Shown here: positions 11,001 through 19,471 of the stretch, piece by piece
How positions within the stretch are numbered: the first letter of the stretch is position 1
How the letters are laid out: each line of letters begins with the position of its first letter
Source of the DNA: Promethearchaeota archaeon
GTDB lineage: Archaea; Asgardarchaeota; Lokiarchaeia; Sigyniarchaeales; Promethearchaeaceae
NCBI GenBank assembly: GCA_016933055.1
Contig: JAFGBS010000009.1
Coordinates: 62,001 to 126,000, forward strand
Direction: 5' to 3'
Length of the DNA stretch: 64,000 nucleotides
Program-made: the position numbers and the translations under genes
Notes under the pieces: generated by a model
Database searches by the model: none
What the model was told of the DNA's origin: nothing
Seen by the model: only the letters and a program-made list of their open reading frames with translations

Positions 11001-11389
11001 ACTTTCTTGTTCATACCCCATGGATTGCTGTTTCCTCTATTGTGATTGGTCTTACGATAGTTCGATATTTCGTTGAATTCGAATCCATTTTCTTTGAAAC
11101 GGTAGGTGGAGTGGGAGAAACTGTCTATTATCTATTTGGATGGGTGCAAAAATATTCAATAGTACTTGGAATATTATTGGTTACCCAAATTCCGTTTACT
11201 TACGTTAGTCTTCGTAGGTTGAACTCCGAACTTATTTGTAAAACAAATACTATCACTTCCGATCAATACATCAAAATGAAAACCCTAACAATTTGCCTCC
11301 TACTAAAATCGGTTTACATCCTAGTATATTTCGGTTTTTTCATGATACTATTGTATTTTGCATCCTTAATCGGGATTGAGATGCTGTAA
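8063..11389 (+). CDS. Membrane-anchored heparinase II/III-like protein with multi-helix C-terminus
   Basis: 1108-residue surface protein. After an N-terminal membrane helix (7-32), residues about 40-330 form a beta-rich ectodomain. Residues about 380-700 are an alpha/alpha-toroid like the catalytic barrel of alginate/heparin lyases (NNHRCVDAAG, DDGGSYEGQSY). A heparinase II/III-type beta domain follows, with the signature HPHYDENSFELWGYG, His726 being the first histidine. The predicted role is eliminative cleavage or binding of acidic glycans outside the cell. From about residue 808 there are five or so membrane helices separated by a basic loop (KELRGKTRKM), unlike ordinary secreted lyases. 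The GTG start lies about 20-25 bp after a TATA-like CTTATAG. It might be a glycan sensor or envelope-assembly factor instead of a degradative enzyme. Confidence 0.75.
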   Translation: MNHRKRTLFVLFIEVLFLLGGCLAIFAQFWFPANGGFTRNVLFIHSDESLDSQGYFIFVDELSDRAQKHDVDFVLHGRGSLSIAGKTSATFQTNSYTTNTPVSVKATFLSPITTITRFEGGFYPDFRRDSIYHEDNTTNYIKARYSGENTPVMGSVIYPHNDTDVVHPIPSVSGVNWNQFGKIGSNDLIYYQSERNLTTIYDGSLNVSSDAKILFIHQNSTDGLDYFYADCLTHLTYSDQKFFQSGYPVSILINYHNKTDYITGYVHLSEEYPEHTVEVRIRLPFSDNSPYTYVFDTEDPTVDIQDQFFIKETKESFSFSISINPINPESRIVESSPLVNYNTDPNIFAFPERSLWEIPVSTLENADSMYLLSDPTEIMNLQTKISENQEPWKSWYDAIISDVDTFVTQDISEWDEDQRDDIIRTLIAKYAIDGGVPYLEKIVEILQDMDAMDPLYEKDLRRSYALQAYSIAFDLIRGNLTVSERENIEQLLYNHALPLTNMQIYSDNNHRCVDAAGLGLTGLVIQNKHFVDLATETILTYLYEKPRDDGGSYEGQSYLAFALHQSIEYMVALDHIGGYDFFSNEKYLTCLKFMANCLSPLSTVPLYEDSYLTGDAAEVLIMAAPRISNSSYFEYYPNYLQWLYEIRQNNSALLGIESYYYLNGNSADLRRLVIYNPIQEINATIPNFGTQIFTQTNMAFFREKYTQNPTNSLYLSLSCKNFMQSHPHYDENSFELWGYGAWLIHNPGYPNFGKSGHDYTISTEASNTLLISDEGQKIPQAQGFTLTITSPYFDVVKADATQIYDSPGSWISAWAVNGFIYLSTALLGIAGIILTLRNPAKKENHNHTIDRKTWRLFRTDGETQISVLQSQPPSSWELRLAGAKDNLINIGLLATVNIIYFVFVIARFEFYMAYSDNPLKIVIPIRGVLYGGLLIMPVVLVFLAYRGYVNAFNRNIHRFLDFPNSSKELRGKTRKMIARNFLVHTPWIAVSSIVIGLTIVRYFVEFESIFFETVGGVGETVYYLFGWVQKYSIVLGILLVTQIPFTYVSLRRLNSELICKTNTITSDQYIKMKTLTICLLLKSVYILVYFGFFMILLYFASLIGIEML

Positions 11390-11459
11390 ATTTTTTTCTA
11401 TATTTCTCTACTCCACGCAACTCCGTATTAATGAGGAAATTCTCTTTCTATTAGATTTT

Positions 11460-11485
11460 TAGGTTGTGGAAACAAACCTATAAAT
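11460..11485 (+). promoter_or_regulatory. Dyad TAGGTT-N9-AACCTA overlapping a TATA box
   Basis: Six-base arms TAGGTT (11460-11465) and AACCTA (11475-11480) form an inverted repeat with a 9-nt spacer. The right arm runs into CTATAAATA (11478-11486), a good archaeal TATA box for the DUF58 gene that starts at 11561. A repressor bound here would block TBP. The same AACCTA half-site recurs near 60.56 and 60.67 kb. Direct observation of the repeat; regulatory role inferred. Confidence 0.4.
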
Positions 11486-11560
11486 AACGTTATTGCGGTA
11501 GTTCGTATAATACCAAGTTATTTACCACTAACCAATTATACTTACATAATTAAGATTCGA

Positions 11561-12925
11561 ATGAATCAGAATCGTACCTTGGACTGGGACACGATGAAAC
11601 TAGGAAAAAACGGGAGAGCTCTCCTCTTATTTGGGATATTTTTCATTGCGAGTGGATTCGCATTTACTTCATATTATCTCATCATTTTTGGTCTATTCTG
11701 TCTATTCGCGATTGTTTATAGTATGCCACAATTTGATTCCTCTTTGAATGTGGATGATTTAAAGGTGGAGCGCATTCTTGAAGCAAATACCGTGTTTAAA
11801 GACTCATTCCTCCATATCAAGGTTAAAATCGCTAATACTGGTGGATCTCAGTTTAATTTCATTGACATCTTTGATGACTACCCCGCTGAAGTATTTCGAG
11901 TAGTTGCGGGGGAAAATTTCATCTCCACACGTATTAATCCTCATCAGACCATCGTATTTTCTTATGTGTTAGCTCCTAAAATAAGGGGGGAATACGATAT
12001 CGGACCTCTGACCGTAGTGGTAAAAGATCGATTGGGATTCAACGCAGAACAACGAACTATCCCTGACTCTATGGAAAAAATTCTAATTTATCCTCCATAT
12101 GAAATGATAAGAAAAATCGAGGCTATGGCGCAACAACGTGCTGTAAATCGCACTTTTGGTGTGCACCGTTCTCGGATGAAAGGTATGGGGACAGAATTTT
12201 ATGGGATGCGAAAATATGTCTATGGAGATCAATTTCGAGCGATTGATTGGAAAGCAAGTGTAAGATCCCAAGAGTTGATCGTTAGAGAGTTTGAAACTGA
12301 CCGAGCTATTGATGTTACTGTATTTGTGGATTCTTCAGAATCTATGGGTGGAGGAGCTCGAGAAAATACTAAATTTGAATATTCCGTTCAAGCCGCGATG
12401 CTGTTAGCGAAAATCGCCTTAGATAGAAAAGATCGAGTGGGATGTGTGACTTTTTCCGATAAACGCCATTTCCGATTCCTAAAACCCAGCGGCAAGAAAG
12501 GTCAATTTTACCGAATATTAGACTTTCTCGCGCGAGTTATGCCGCGTGGTGAAAAAAATGTGTATGATTCTTGTGAAGAATTTGTGAAAAAATTCCAAAA
12601 ACGCGGGCTTATCATTATTTTATCGGATCTCGAAACTACTCGGAATGATATCTTGCGAGGTATAAAAAAATTACGAACATATGGTAACCAAGTTATGGTA
12701 ATGTCTCCCTTCAGTCCTTGGTTTGAAGCACATGAATTGGATTTATCTCCGGCAGATAAAGCTATTGCAGAAGCTATTGCCGAAGAAATGATGGAACATT
12801 TAGTTGCGGTTAGGCCGGACCTGCAAAAATATCAGTGTAACCTAATCAACGTGGGACCGGATGATATGTTAAATGTTGTACTTCAAGAATATTCCCGAGC
12901 ACGCAAGAGAGGAAAAGGAGAGTGA
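11561..12925 (+). CDS. DUF58 / von Willebrand A-like protein
   Basis: Member of the DUF58 family, whose usual partners are MoxR AAA ATPases in chaperone-like or envelope-related systems. Two N-terminal membrane helices (about 18-55) are followed by a beta domain (about 60-170). The family core is GMRKYVYGDQFRAIDWKASVR (near 215-235), then a vWA-like fold whose metal-site motif DSSES starts near residue 256. Length (454) and order are normal for the family. No MoxR gene is adjacent, which is unusual. The stop codon is immediately followed by the start of a large membrane protein, so the two are almost certainly one operon. Confidence 0.88.
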   Translation: MNQNRTLDWDTMKLGKNGRALLLFGIFFIASGFAFTSYYLIIFGLFCLFAIVYSMPQFDSSLNVDDLKVERILEANTVFKDSFLHIKVKIANTGGSQFNFIDIFDDYPAEVFRVVAGENFISTRINPHQTIVFSYVLAPKIRGEYDIGPLTVVVKDRLGFNAEQRTIPDSMEKILIYPPYEMIRKIEAMAQQRAVNRTFGVHRSRMKGMGTEFYGMRKYVYGDQFRAIDWKASVRSQELIVREFETDRAIDVTVFVDSSESMGGGARENTKFEYSVQAAMLLAKIALDRKDRVGCVTFSDKRHFRFLKPSGKKGQFYRILDFLARVMPRGEKNVYDSCEEFVKKFQKRGLIIILSDLETTRNDILRGIKKLRTYGNQVMVMSPFSPWFEAHELDLSPADKAIAEAIAEEMMEHLVAVRPDLQKYQCNLINVGPDDMLNVVLQEYSRARKRGKGE

Positions 12926-12929
12926 AATC

Positions 12930-14438
12930 TTGAAAACAATCATCATCATAATGAAAGCTTTATTAGCAGCTACCTTAGTTTGGATGCTTTTTGTATTCAC
13001 CCCCATAATGGATACTTCTATTGTTGATTTAACCTCAATAACAACTCTACTCCTAACGCTGCGAAATATCTTTCTGGTTGGCATTTATTACTTTTTACTG
13101 TATTTGTTTGAGTTTATTGGAATTCTCACTTCCATTTCATTTATCCCTCTACCATCCAATCCCTATTTTAATCAAAATTTTCAAACAGTATTTTATACGT
13201 CTACATTTAGGGATATCCTATTTACCAACTGGTTTCCCCAAGTGCAGTTAAGTGAAAGAGCGGTGGAGTTAATTGGGGACCCTCTTCTATCAGGAATGAG
13301 ATTTAGTATAGATGATTATATTCAATATGTAGTTCCTGAGTTACGTGCTCTAGGTAATTCGTTTTATATCATCTTATTTCAGGTTTTAGCTGTATTAATG
13401 ATTATTTATGGAATCCTTAGTGTTGTTAGAACAGATCCACGCTATAGTCTGCGTACTATCCTATTTCTGAACTTAATGATCATATTTCCCTTAATGCTAT
13501 ACGGTATTGAAAATCTGGTTGCTGTATTTGTAGAAAATTTTAATTTTGGACAGTATATCGGGATTAATGATGTCGTAGAGGGAGTAGCTGTAGGGGAATT
13601 CTTACCCTATCCAATTCAACCCGAAATCGTGTTTATGGAAATCCCTGAAAATTTTGGAGCTTTTCTAATTAGTCCCATTTTCCAAATCGCATTGGCATCA
13701 TTTTTGTACTTGGAATTTACCTTTCAATTAAATTATGTCGATCAAGTAACTTCTCCCTCTGAGCAGCGAGCTGAACGGTTATATGAACAGGTTCAGACGC
13801 TTAAACGGGCATCTCGAGAAGCAGTAATTAATTTAGAAAAAATTGAGGCCGGAGAACCTATTGAAATAATAGAACAGGAATTGGATGAGGAAGGAAATGT
13901 GATTGAAAAAATAAAAGTCGAATCCGTCAGGAAATTCTTATCAAAAACTGCGACGGGATTCTCCTTTATTCGGGAAATGATAGAACGTAGAAAACTAGAA
14001 GAAAAAACAAAACGCGCAGTTGAAGCGTTACAAGACACTCGTAGATTATCTAATTACTTGAATCGTTTATTCGAACAAGATCCCGAGGCAGAACAGACTC
14101 TTACAGCAAAAAGCTCCGCCCCCCGAGCTGGACGCCTTATTCGATCAACGGTGATTGATATGGTGTTCCGGATTGTAGGTATTACTTTTTTAGTGTTTAT
14201 AATCTCATTAACTCCTTGGGTGATTGAACATATTTTTCGAGCACCAGAGTCAATTGTGAATAGTGTGGAAATGTTTACTCCCGAAGTGATATTAACCTTA
14301 TTTATCCCTCTGGTATTGATGTTCCCCTTCATCTCAATCATTATCCGTCAAACGAAAGCCCAACAACTAAGAAAGAAACTAAAACAAGAAGAGGAAACAC
14401 GAACGGTAACTGAAACGAAGGAATTCATAGCCGCGTAG
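12930..14438 (+). CDS. Large polytopic membrane protein with cytosolic coiled coil, partner of DUF58 protein
   Basis: About 500 residues with roughly seven membrane helices: four or five in the first 260 residues and two at the C-terminus (about 425-495). Between them is a long charged helical region of about 130 residues rich in Glu, Arg and Lys. I do not recognise a family. The reading frame is open back into the DUF58 gene, but a TTG at 12930 lies a few bases after that gene's TGA and behind AAAAGGAGA. An ATG at 12951 is the alternative. The gene ends before T-runs that look like a terminator. Pairing with DUF58 suggests a shared membrane complex. Confidence 0.7.
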   Translation: MKTIIIIMKALLAATLVWMLFVFTPIMDTSIVDLTSITTLLLTLRNIFLVGIYYFLLYLFEFIGILTSISFIPLPSNPYFNQNFQTVFYTSTFRDILFTNWFPQVQLSERAVELIGDPLLSGMRFSIDDYIQYVVPELRALGNSFYIILFQVLAVLMIIYGILSVVRTDPRYSLRTILFLNLMIIFPLMLYGIENLVAVFVENFNFGQYIGINDVVEGVAVGEFLPYPIQPEIVFMEIPENFGAFLISPIFQIALASFLYLEFTFQLNYVDQVTSPSEQRAERLYEQVQTLKRASREAVINLEKIEAGEPIEIIEQELDEEGNVIEKIKVESVRKFLSKTATGFSFIREMIERRKLEEKTKRAVEALQDTRRLSNYLNRLFEQDPEAEQTLTAKSSAPRAGRLIRSTVIDMVFRIVGITFLVFIISLTPWVIEHIFRAPESIVNSVEMFTPEVILTLFIPLVLMFPFISIIIRQTKAQQLRKKLKQEEETRTVTETKEFIAA

Positions 14439-14468
14439 ATTTTTTTCTTTTATTAAACTTTTTTTATA
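14439..14468 (+). terminator. Oligo-T terminator after the DUF58 operon
   Basis: Directly after the TAG stop there are two T-tracts (ATTTTTTTC near 14440-14447 and CTTTTTTTATAC near 14458-14468). Archaeal RNA polymerase terminates on such oligo-T tracts without a hairpin. The second tract also overlaps the TATA-like TTTTTATAC that would serve the GlyRS gene, so termination and re-initiation are close together. Confidence 0.5.
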
Positions 14469-14516
14469 CTAGGGTATACAACTCTTCATATAACTGTTGA
14501 ACATGGAGTGCATAGT

Positions 14517-16052
14517 ATGAGTTCTGATGAGAGTTCGAAAATATTAATGTTGATGTCGCACCGGGGATTTATTTATGGTCCCTCTCCCGAGATCTATGAT
14601 GCGGTAAAAGGCTCCTTCGATTTAGGACCACTGGGAAAATTAATGAAAAACAATTTAGAAACTCTGATTCGCAAAATTTTCCGAAAAAACGGATTTTGGG
14701 AGGTTCAGAGTCCTTTAATCGGTCCAGAGATTGTATGGAAAGCTTCTGGTCATGTGGAACGATTTTTTGACTATATTGTGCAGTGTACGAAATGCAAGAA
14801 TGTGCATCGAGTAGATACCTTGTTCGAGTCTCTTGGCTATGATTTATCTCAAATTGAAGCAAGTGCATATGATGAAATACTTGAAAGAGATGCGATCCCC
14901 TGTCCCGACTGTCAAGGTAAACTCAGTAATATTTCTCAACAAAATCTCATGGTTATTTCTCAATTAGGATTTCCCTCTTCTGAATACATTTTGCGTCCTG
15001 AGACCGCAACAACCACCTATCTCCTTTTTCCACGGTTGTATCAATACTTCCGAACCAGCATGCCGATGTTTGTGTTTCAAATGGGATATGCATTTCGCAA
15101 TGAAATTTCTCCCAGAAAAATGCTGCTAAGAACCCGAGAATTCGAGCAATGTGAGGGACAAATCTTCATTACACCCGAACAAGAGATAAATTTTCTCCAA
15201 TTTGATGACGTAGCTAAAAAAAGATTGCCTTTGTGGTCAGCAAAAGAACAATTAAAAGGCGTTACTGAGGTCACCAATAAATCCCTATCCGGTGCAATCG
15301 AAAAGGGCATCTTACAAAAACCAGCCTATGCGTGGCTGATGAACCTTGCTTATGAAATAGTTTTAGGTGTTGGAATCTTGCCGGAAAATATACGATTTCG
15401 CCAACATAAAAATGATGAAAAAGCGCATTATGCTCATGACGCATGGGATCTTGAGGTAAATTCCCGATTGTATGGATGGACAGAAGTTTGTGGTGTTCAC
15501 GATCGAGGAGACTATGATTTAAGCCGTCATCAAGAATATTCTAAAAAGAAACTAACCGTACCTGCTACTGAAAAAGGAGAAAAAGTCATCCCCCATATTT
15601 TAGAAATCGCATTTGGAATCGGACGTCTCTTCTTCTTTGCATTAGAGCAATCCTTTAGGTTTGAAGAGGAACGTACTGTGTTAGATTTGCCTTTAGAAAT
15701 TGCTCCTATACCTTTCGCTGTCTTCCCGTTACAGAAAAAACCTAAAGAGCTTATCAAACTAGCAAAAAAAATATTTAATGAGTTAATTGATAACGATATT
15801 AGTGCAATTTATGATGACGCCGGCTCCATTGGGAAACGGTATCGACGTACGGAAGAAGTTGGAGTTCGATATGCGTTTACCGTGGATCATGATTCGTTAA
15901 CGGATAAAATGGTAACCATCCGCAATATCGAGGATATGAGTCAGAAGCGAATTAAAATTAAAAAATTACCCGAAATCGCTCGAAAACTTCTTCATGGACA
16001 CATCACTTACGAAAAAATAAAAGATCTGACTCCTTCTGAGAAACAAGGATAA
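14517..16052 (+). CDS. glyS: Glycyl-tRNA synthetase (one-subunit, archaeal/eukaryotic type)
   Basis: Charges tRNA-Gly with glycine. The protein is the single-chain alpha2 class II enzyme. It has the N-terminal catalytic opening (RGFIYGPSPEIYDAVKGSFDLGPLG) and a zinc-ribbon insertion with CTKC and CPDC pairs. It has the motif 2 region (MGYAFRNEISPRKMLLRTREFEQ), the glycine-site stretch GWTEVCGVHDRGDYDL, motif 3 (EIAFGIGRLFFFALEQ) and a C-terminal anticodon-binding domain (about 400-500) beginning APIPFAVFPL. The ATG at 14517 is preferred over a GTG three codons upstream. A TATA-like TTTTTATAC lies near 14460. It converges with the nitroreductase gene with an 8-bp gap. Confidence 0.95.
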   Translation: MSSDESSKILMLMSHRGFIYGPSPEIYDAVKGSFDLGPLGKLMKNNLETLIRKIFRKNGFWEVQSPLIGPEIVWKASGHVERFFDYIVQCTKCKNVHRVDTLFESLGYDLSQIEASAYDEILERDAIPCPDCQGKLSNISQQNLMVISQLGFPSSEYILRPETATTTYLLFPRLYQYFRTSMPMFVFQMGYAFRNEISPRKMLLRTREFEQCEGQIFITPEQEINFLQFDDVAKKRLPLWSAKEQLKGVTEVTNKSLSGAIEKGILQKPAYAWLMNLAYEIVLGVGILPENIRFRQHKNDEKAHYAHDAWDLEVNSRLYGWTEVCGVHDRGDYDLSRHQEYSKKKLTVPATEKGEKVIPHILEIAFGIGRLFFFALEQSFRFEEERTVLDLPLEIAPIPFAVFPLQKKPKELIKLAKKIFNELIDNDISAIYDDAGSIGKRYRRTEEVGVRYAFTVDHDSLTDKMVTIRNIEDMSQKRIKIKKLPEIARKLLHGHITYEKIKDLTPSEKQG

Positions 16053-16060
16053 TTTAGTCC

Positions 16061-16576
16061 TTAGGTGATCGTAGTGACTAAATTTTTTAGATCTTTCCGT
16101 GAGGTTGAGTCTGGCATTTTATCAAAATATCCAAGAGGTAAAATCGTTGTAACATGCTCATGTTTACCGATTTGTAATGCTTCGGCAGCTTTGTCTCTAT
16201 CCATTGATCCAATCCAACACGTTCCTATCTTAAGACTCCAAGCCATTAAACAGATCTGATGCGCGACCATACTAGTATCATGTATATACCAATTGGGAGA
16301 GCGTTTTTTATCCGCAATGATTGCGATCACTACAGGTGCATCTGCAACAAAATTACCGAATTTGGCTGCGGATTGAAGTTTTGTTATGGTCTCTTTATTT
16401 TTAATAACAATAAAACGCCACGGTTGTCGATTCGAAGCCGATTGAGTCCATCTAGCAGCTTCTAAAATCTGTTGGATTTTTTCTTCTTCTATCATGGCAC
16501 TCTTGAATTTTCTAATTGAGCGTCTTTCCTTCATTAAGTGCAATAATTCTTCAGGATTCATGCATTGTCTGATCAT
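16061..16576 (-). CDS. Nitroreductase-family FMN oxidoreductase
   Basis: 171-residue flavoprotein of the nitroreductase fold, normally an FMN-binding homodimer using NAD(P)H. The FMN-phosphate motif RRSIRKF (about 18-24), the ARWTQSASNRQPWRF segment (41-55) and the C-terminal dimer segment GTCWIGSMD are all present. The physiological substrate cannot be predicted, since family members reduce quinones, nitro compounds or flavins, or dehalogenate iodotyrosine. Two ATG codons (16576 and 16561) are possible starts. It is monocistronic and convergent with GlyRS. Confidence 0.88.
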   Translation of the reverse strand: MIRQCMNPEELLHLMKERRSIRKFKSAMIEEEKIQQILEAARWTQSASNRQPWRFIVIKNKETITKLQSAAKFGNFVADAPVVIAIIADKKRSPNWYIHDTSMVAHQICLMAWSLKIGTCWIGSMDRDKAAEALQIGKHEHVTTILPLGYFDKMPDSTSRKDLKNLVTTIT

Positions 16577-16715
16577 TCATGGAAATATATTTGTTGTGAT
16601 TACACTCTATAGTTCTAGTCGAATAAATGCCATCAATCTAGGGACCTACCTATTGACTGGCAAAAGTTCTCGATAAACTCACTTTTATATTCGATTTAAT
16701 CTTATTTTTAAGAAT

Positions 16716-17621
16716 ATGGCTATTCGGATTCGTTCGTATAATCATTCAATTGACTTGAGCCAAGTGAAGCAATTTCTTGCCGCAACATTTTTACGAAAAA
16801 ATTCTTTTCAGCTATGGATACCTACCCGATTTGAAAATGCAGTGTTTTTTGATATTAACCGATCTAAAAATGTACAACTATGGGTAGAAACTAACAAATC
16901 CGATTCTAAATCTTCTCAACATATTGTTGGAGTATCAATTATCGATCCTCCTAACCAAATATATACACTGGTCCATCCTGGATACAAATCTTTAATTGAC
17001 GAAATGATATGTATAGCAGAAAATCGGATAATGGATAATTCGAGCCATAAAGTGGAGCGAATCGTTACATACGTAGCCGAGAATGATACTGAACATACGA
17101 ATATATTAAATAAACATGGATATGATTATCATAATATACGTGAACATGTTCGATGCAGATCTCCCCACTTATCTCTTCCACCCACATCATTACCTCAAGG
17201 ATTTCATATAACAAGCATCGGAGAAGATTCCTATACGCAATACATGCAATCCATAGAAATTGTATTCGGTCATAAATTATTTACATCAGAAGTATTTGCA
17301 GCTATGCGGACTACTCACTTTTACCATTCAGACCTTTTGCTTGGAGTATTTACTCAAAACGATACTTTGGTTTCCTTTGCCATGATTCGAATTGATGAAA
17401 ATAAGATCGCAGAATTAGAACCGGTAGGTACATTACCCGCGTTTCGGAGGAAGGGCTTGGCGAAAGCGGTTTTAATTGAAGCGCTTTACCGAACTTTAGC
17501 GTACAATCCTCGAGCTTTTTATGTAGGAGGTGCACCAACTTCCGAAGCAGATCGGTTGTATACCTCGTTAGGTTTTACCGATAAAAAAATAATACAGCGA
17601 TGGATCAAAGAGATAAATTGA
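16716..17621 (+). CDS. GNAT-family N-acetyltransferase
   Basis: Predicted acetyl-CoA-dependent N-acyltransferase. The C-terminal half (about 160-300) is a standard GNAT domain: the acetyl-CoA pyrophosphate loop reads LPAFRRKGLAKAVLIEAL, followed by the family's last strands (YTSLGFTDKK). The N-terminal half (about 1-150) has a similar size and may be a degenerate second GNAT fold, as in other two-domain members. The acceptor is unknown. It stands alone and converges on the MBL hydrolase gene with a 10-bp gap. Confidence 0.82.
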   Translation: MAIRIRSYNHSIDLSQVKQFLAATFLRKNSFQLWIPTRFENAVFFDINRSKNVQLWVETNKSDSKSSQHIVGVSIIDPPNQIYTLVHPGYKSLIDEMICIAENRIMDNSSHKVERIVTYVAENDTEHTNILNKHGYDYHNIREHVRCRSPHLSLPPTSLPQGFHITSIGEDSYTQYMQSIEIVFGHKLFTSEVFAAMRTTHFYHSDLLLGVFTQNDTLVSFAMIRIDENKIAELEPVGTLPAFRRKGLAKAVLIEALYRTLAYNPRAFYVGGAPTSEADRLYTSLGFTDKKIIQRWIKEIN

Positions 17622-17631
17622 ACTTATTGAA

Positions 17632-18717
17632 TTATTCAGATGACCACAAGACAGTATTTCTTTGTATTATAGAACGGATTTTTCCTTGCTTTTCCAATTT
17701 TTGACAATAAGATAAAATCCAAGTCAAAGCAGGAGGTATGAATAATACTCTCATTACCCACAGATAACGTTTATAGTTGGGGATGAGGAGTTGCGCGAGG
17801 TGCTCTGTGGATAAGGCTCTTCGATGTAACAATTTTGGAATCCTTTCAAGTGTCTCATTGATCGTATCTAGGAATAGCCGAAATCGTTTTCTTTGTTCAT
17901 CCCATGGAGTTATTTCCCAATTTTCTTTTCGAATATCCCCATGGGCAGAAACCGTGAAATGTACTTGATCAGTGGTTAGTGTTAAAAAATTCTCGAGAGA
18001 ATTAATCATATCATCTAGTGCTTCAGGAAGAGGATTAATCCAAGGTGTAAAGGGAACAAAATCTCCCAAGAATAAAATTTTATCGTTTGAATTGTAAATA
18101 CACGTATGCCCTGCAGAGTGACCATGTGTAGGGATGAAATGGAGTATATTTTTTCCTGCCTGGATTTTAGGGAAATTATCCAACCTAAATCCATTTCGGG
18201 TTTCAGGATTCTTGACCACATAATCAATACGAGGATAAAGATTAATCGAGCGATAAAACACCATATATCCAGGTATTGATAAGATCCTATAAAGAAAAAG
18301 ATTAATTTGGGATTTTCCCAATAGTTTTAGGGCTTTCTGCCATGAATTTTCCATTCGTGTAGGATGTTGGATATTAAACTCATCCTTTTCATGACAGATA
18401 ACCTTTGCATTCGCGCATAATTTCTCTAATCCGTACAATTGAAGAACATGATCCGAATGTGAATGTGTTAGTAATATATATTTCACAGAAAGGGGATTGA
18501 TCGCATGTTTATGCAGAGATTTGGTGATTCGTTTTAATCCAGGATCTTTTGTCGTACCCGTATCAATAATTACGGGTTCTTCCCCTTTTAAAATAATTAC
18601 AGAACTATGCATTCGATATGAGGATTCGGGACGAATTATGAGAAAATCTCCGCAATCCACGGTCACTCCCATCTTCTTAACCTTAGGAAACCGATCTATG
18701 GATAGTTGTGATGTCAT
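17632..18717 (-). CDS. Metallo-beta-lactamase-fold hydrolase
   Basis: Predicted dinuclear-zinc hydrolase. The canonical HxHxDH motif is LLTHSHSDHVL (His85, His87, Asp89, His90). The later ligands are a His in FIPTHGHSAGHTCIY and an Asp in ILFLGDFVPF. The last 110 residues are helical and include the winged-helix-like tail seen in glyoxalase-II/LACTB2-like proteins. The substrate is not evident: thioesters, nucleic acids and lactones all fit the fold. The protein is cytosolic, with no signal peptide. The gene is monocistronic. Confidence 0.88.
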   Translation of the reverse strand: MTSQLSIDRFPKVKKMGVTVDCGDFLIIRPESSYRMHSSVIILKGEEPVIIDTGTTKDPGLKRITKSLHKHAINPLSVKYILLTHSHSDHVLQLYGLEKLCANAKVICHEKDEFNIQHPTRMENSWQKALKLLGKSQINLFLYRILSIPGYMVFYRSINLYPRIDYVVKNPETRNGFRLDNFPKIQAGKNILHFIPTHGHSAGHTCIYNSNDKILFLGDFVPFTPWINPLPEALDDMINSLENFLTLTTDQVHFTVSAHGDIRKENWEITPWDEQRKRFRLFLDTINETLERIPKLLHRRALSTEHLAQLLIPNYKRYLWVMRVLFIPPALTWILSYCQKLEKQGKIRSIIQRNTVLWSSE

Positions 18718-18829
18718 TTTCGTCCTTCTAGTTATGGATAAGGCATGTCATGACGATAAAAAGTGAATGTATTTTTTTATTGGTGCCTTATTTTAATCAA
18801 ACGTGAACACGATATAAAATTGACGAAAA

Positions 18830-19459
18830 GTGACTGATATAACCGAAACCCGTACTGAGGATGAACTAGTACGACCTTCTATCAATGGTGATGATGACCA
18901 ACCACTGCGAAGAATTCCATTTTGGAATCAAGTAAAGCAATTTTTTCAAGCAATAAAACCGATTATAACCGCTCACCATCCTACTTGCGAAGCTTTTAAA
19001 GAGCATACTTTTCATTTGTTTGGAAGGGATTGGTGCATCGGCTGTTATGTTGGATACCCTTCTGGAATTCTAATGCTCATTATTGGTTACACTACTGGAT
19101 TATTTCAGTTAATTGACACATCTACCTTATGGATCGTAGGTTGGTGTCTGATGGCAACCTATTTACTCAGTATCATAGGTCTAACAAAATGGCGTTGGAT
19201 CAAAATCATATCAAAAATCCCTATAGGAATCGGAGCTGCATTTCTAATTGCCGCTATTTTCAGTTATCCACTAGCTTGGTGGATAAGTTTTTCATTATCG
19301 TTTCTATTAATTCAATTCTTCATCATAATAATCAATGTAAAACGTGCGATAGAAATGCGTAAAATTTGTAATGCATGTGAATATAAATCCGATCACGACA
19401 ATTGCCCTGGAATGCATTCTGTAATGAAAAAACTACGCAATATCAAAAAAAAAGAATAA
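18830..19459 (+). CDS. DUF2085-like membrane protein with cysteine clusters
   Basis: Small membrane protein resembling DUF2085 proteins. A charged cytosolic N-terminus of about 45 residues leads to HHPTCEAFKEHTFHLFGRDWCIGCYVGY (about 46-73), quoted here only for its key residues: His-Pro-x-Cys, then Cys-x2-Cys before a Gly-rich helix. Four membrane helices follow, and the tail has CNACEYKSDHDNCPG, a probable metal site. Its biochemical role is unknown. A GATATAAAA box at 18808-18816 lies about 20 bp before the GTG, suggesting leaderless translation. Confidence 0.72.
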   Translation: MTDITETRTEDELVRPSINGDDDQPLRRIPFWNQVKQFFQAIKPIITAHHPTCEAFKEHTFHLFGRDWCIGCYVGYPSGILMLIIGYTTGLFQLIDTSTLWIVGWCLMATYLLSIIGLTKWRWIKIISKIPIGIGAAFLIAAIFSYPLAWWISFSLSFLLIQFFIIIINVKRAIEMRKICNACEYKSDHDNCPGMHSVMKKLRNIKKKE

Positions 19460-19471
19460 ATAATTCGTTTT

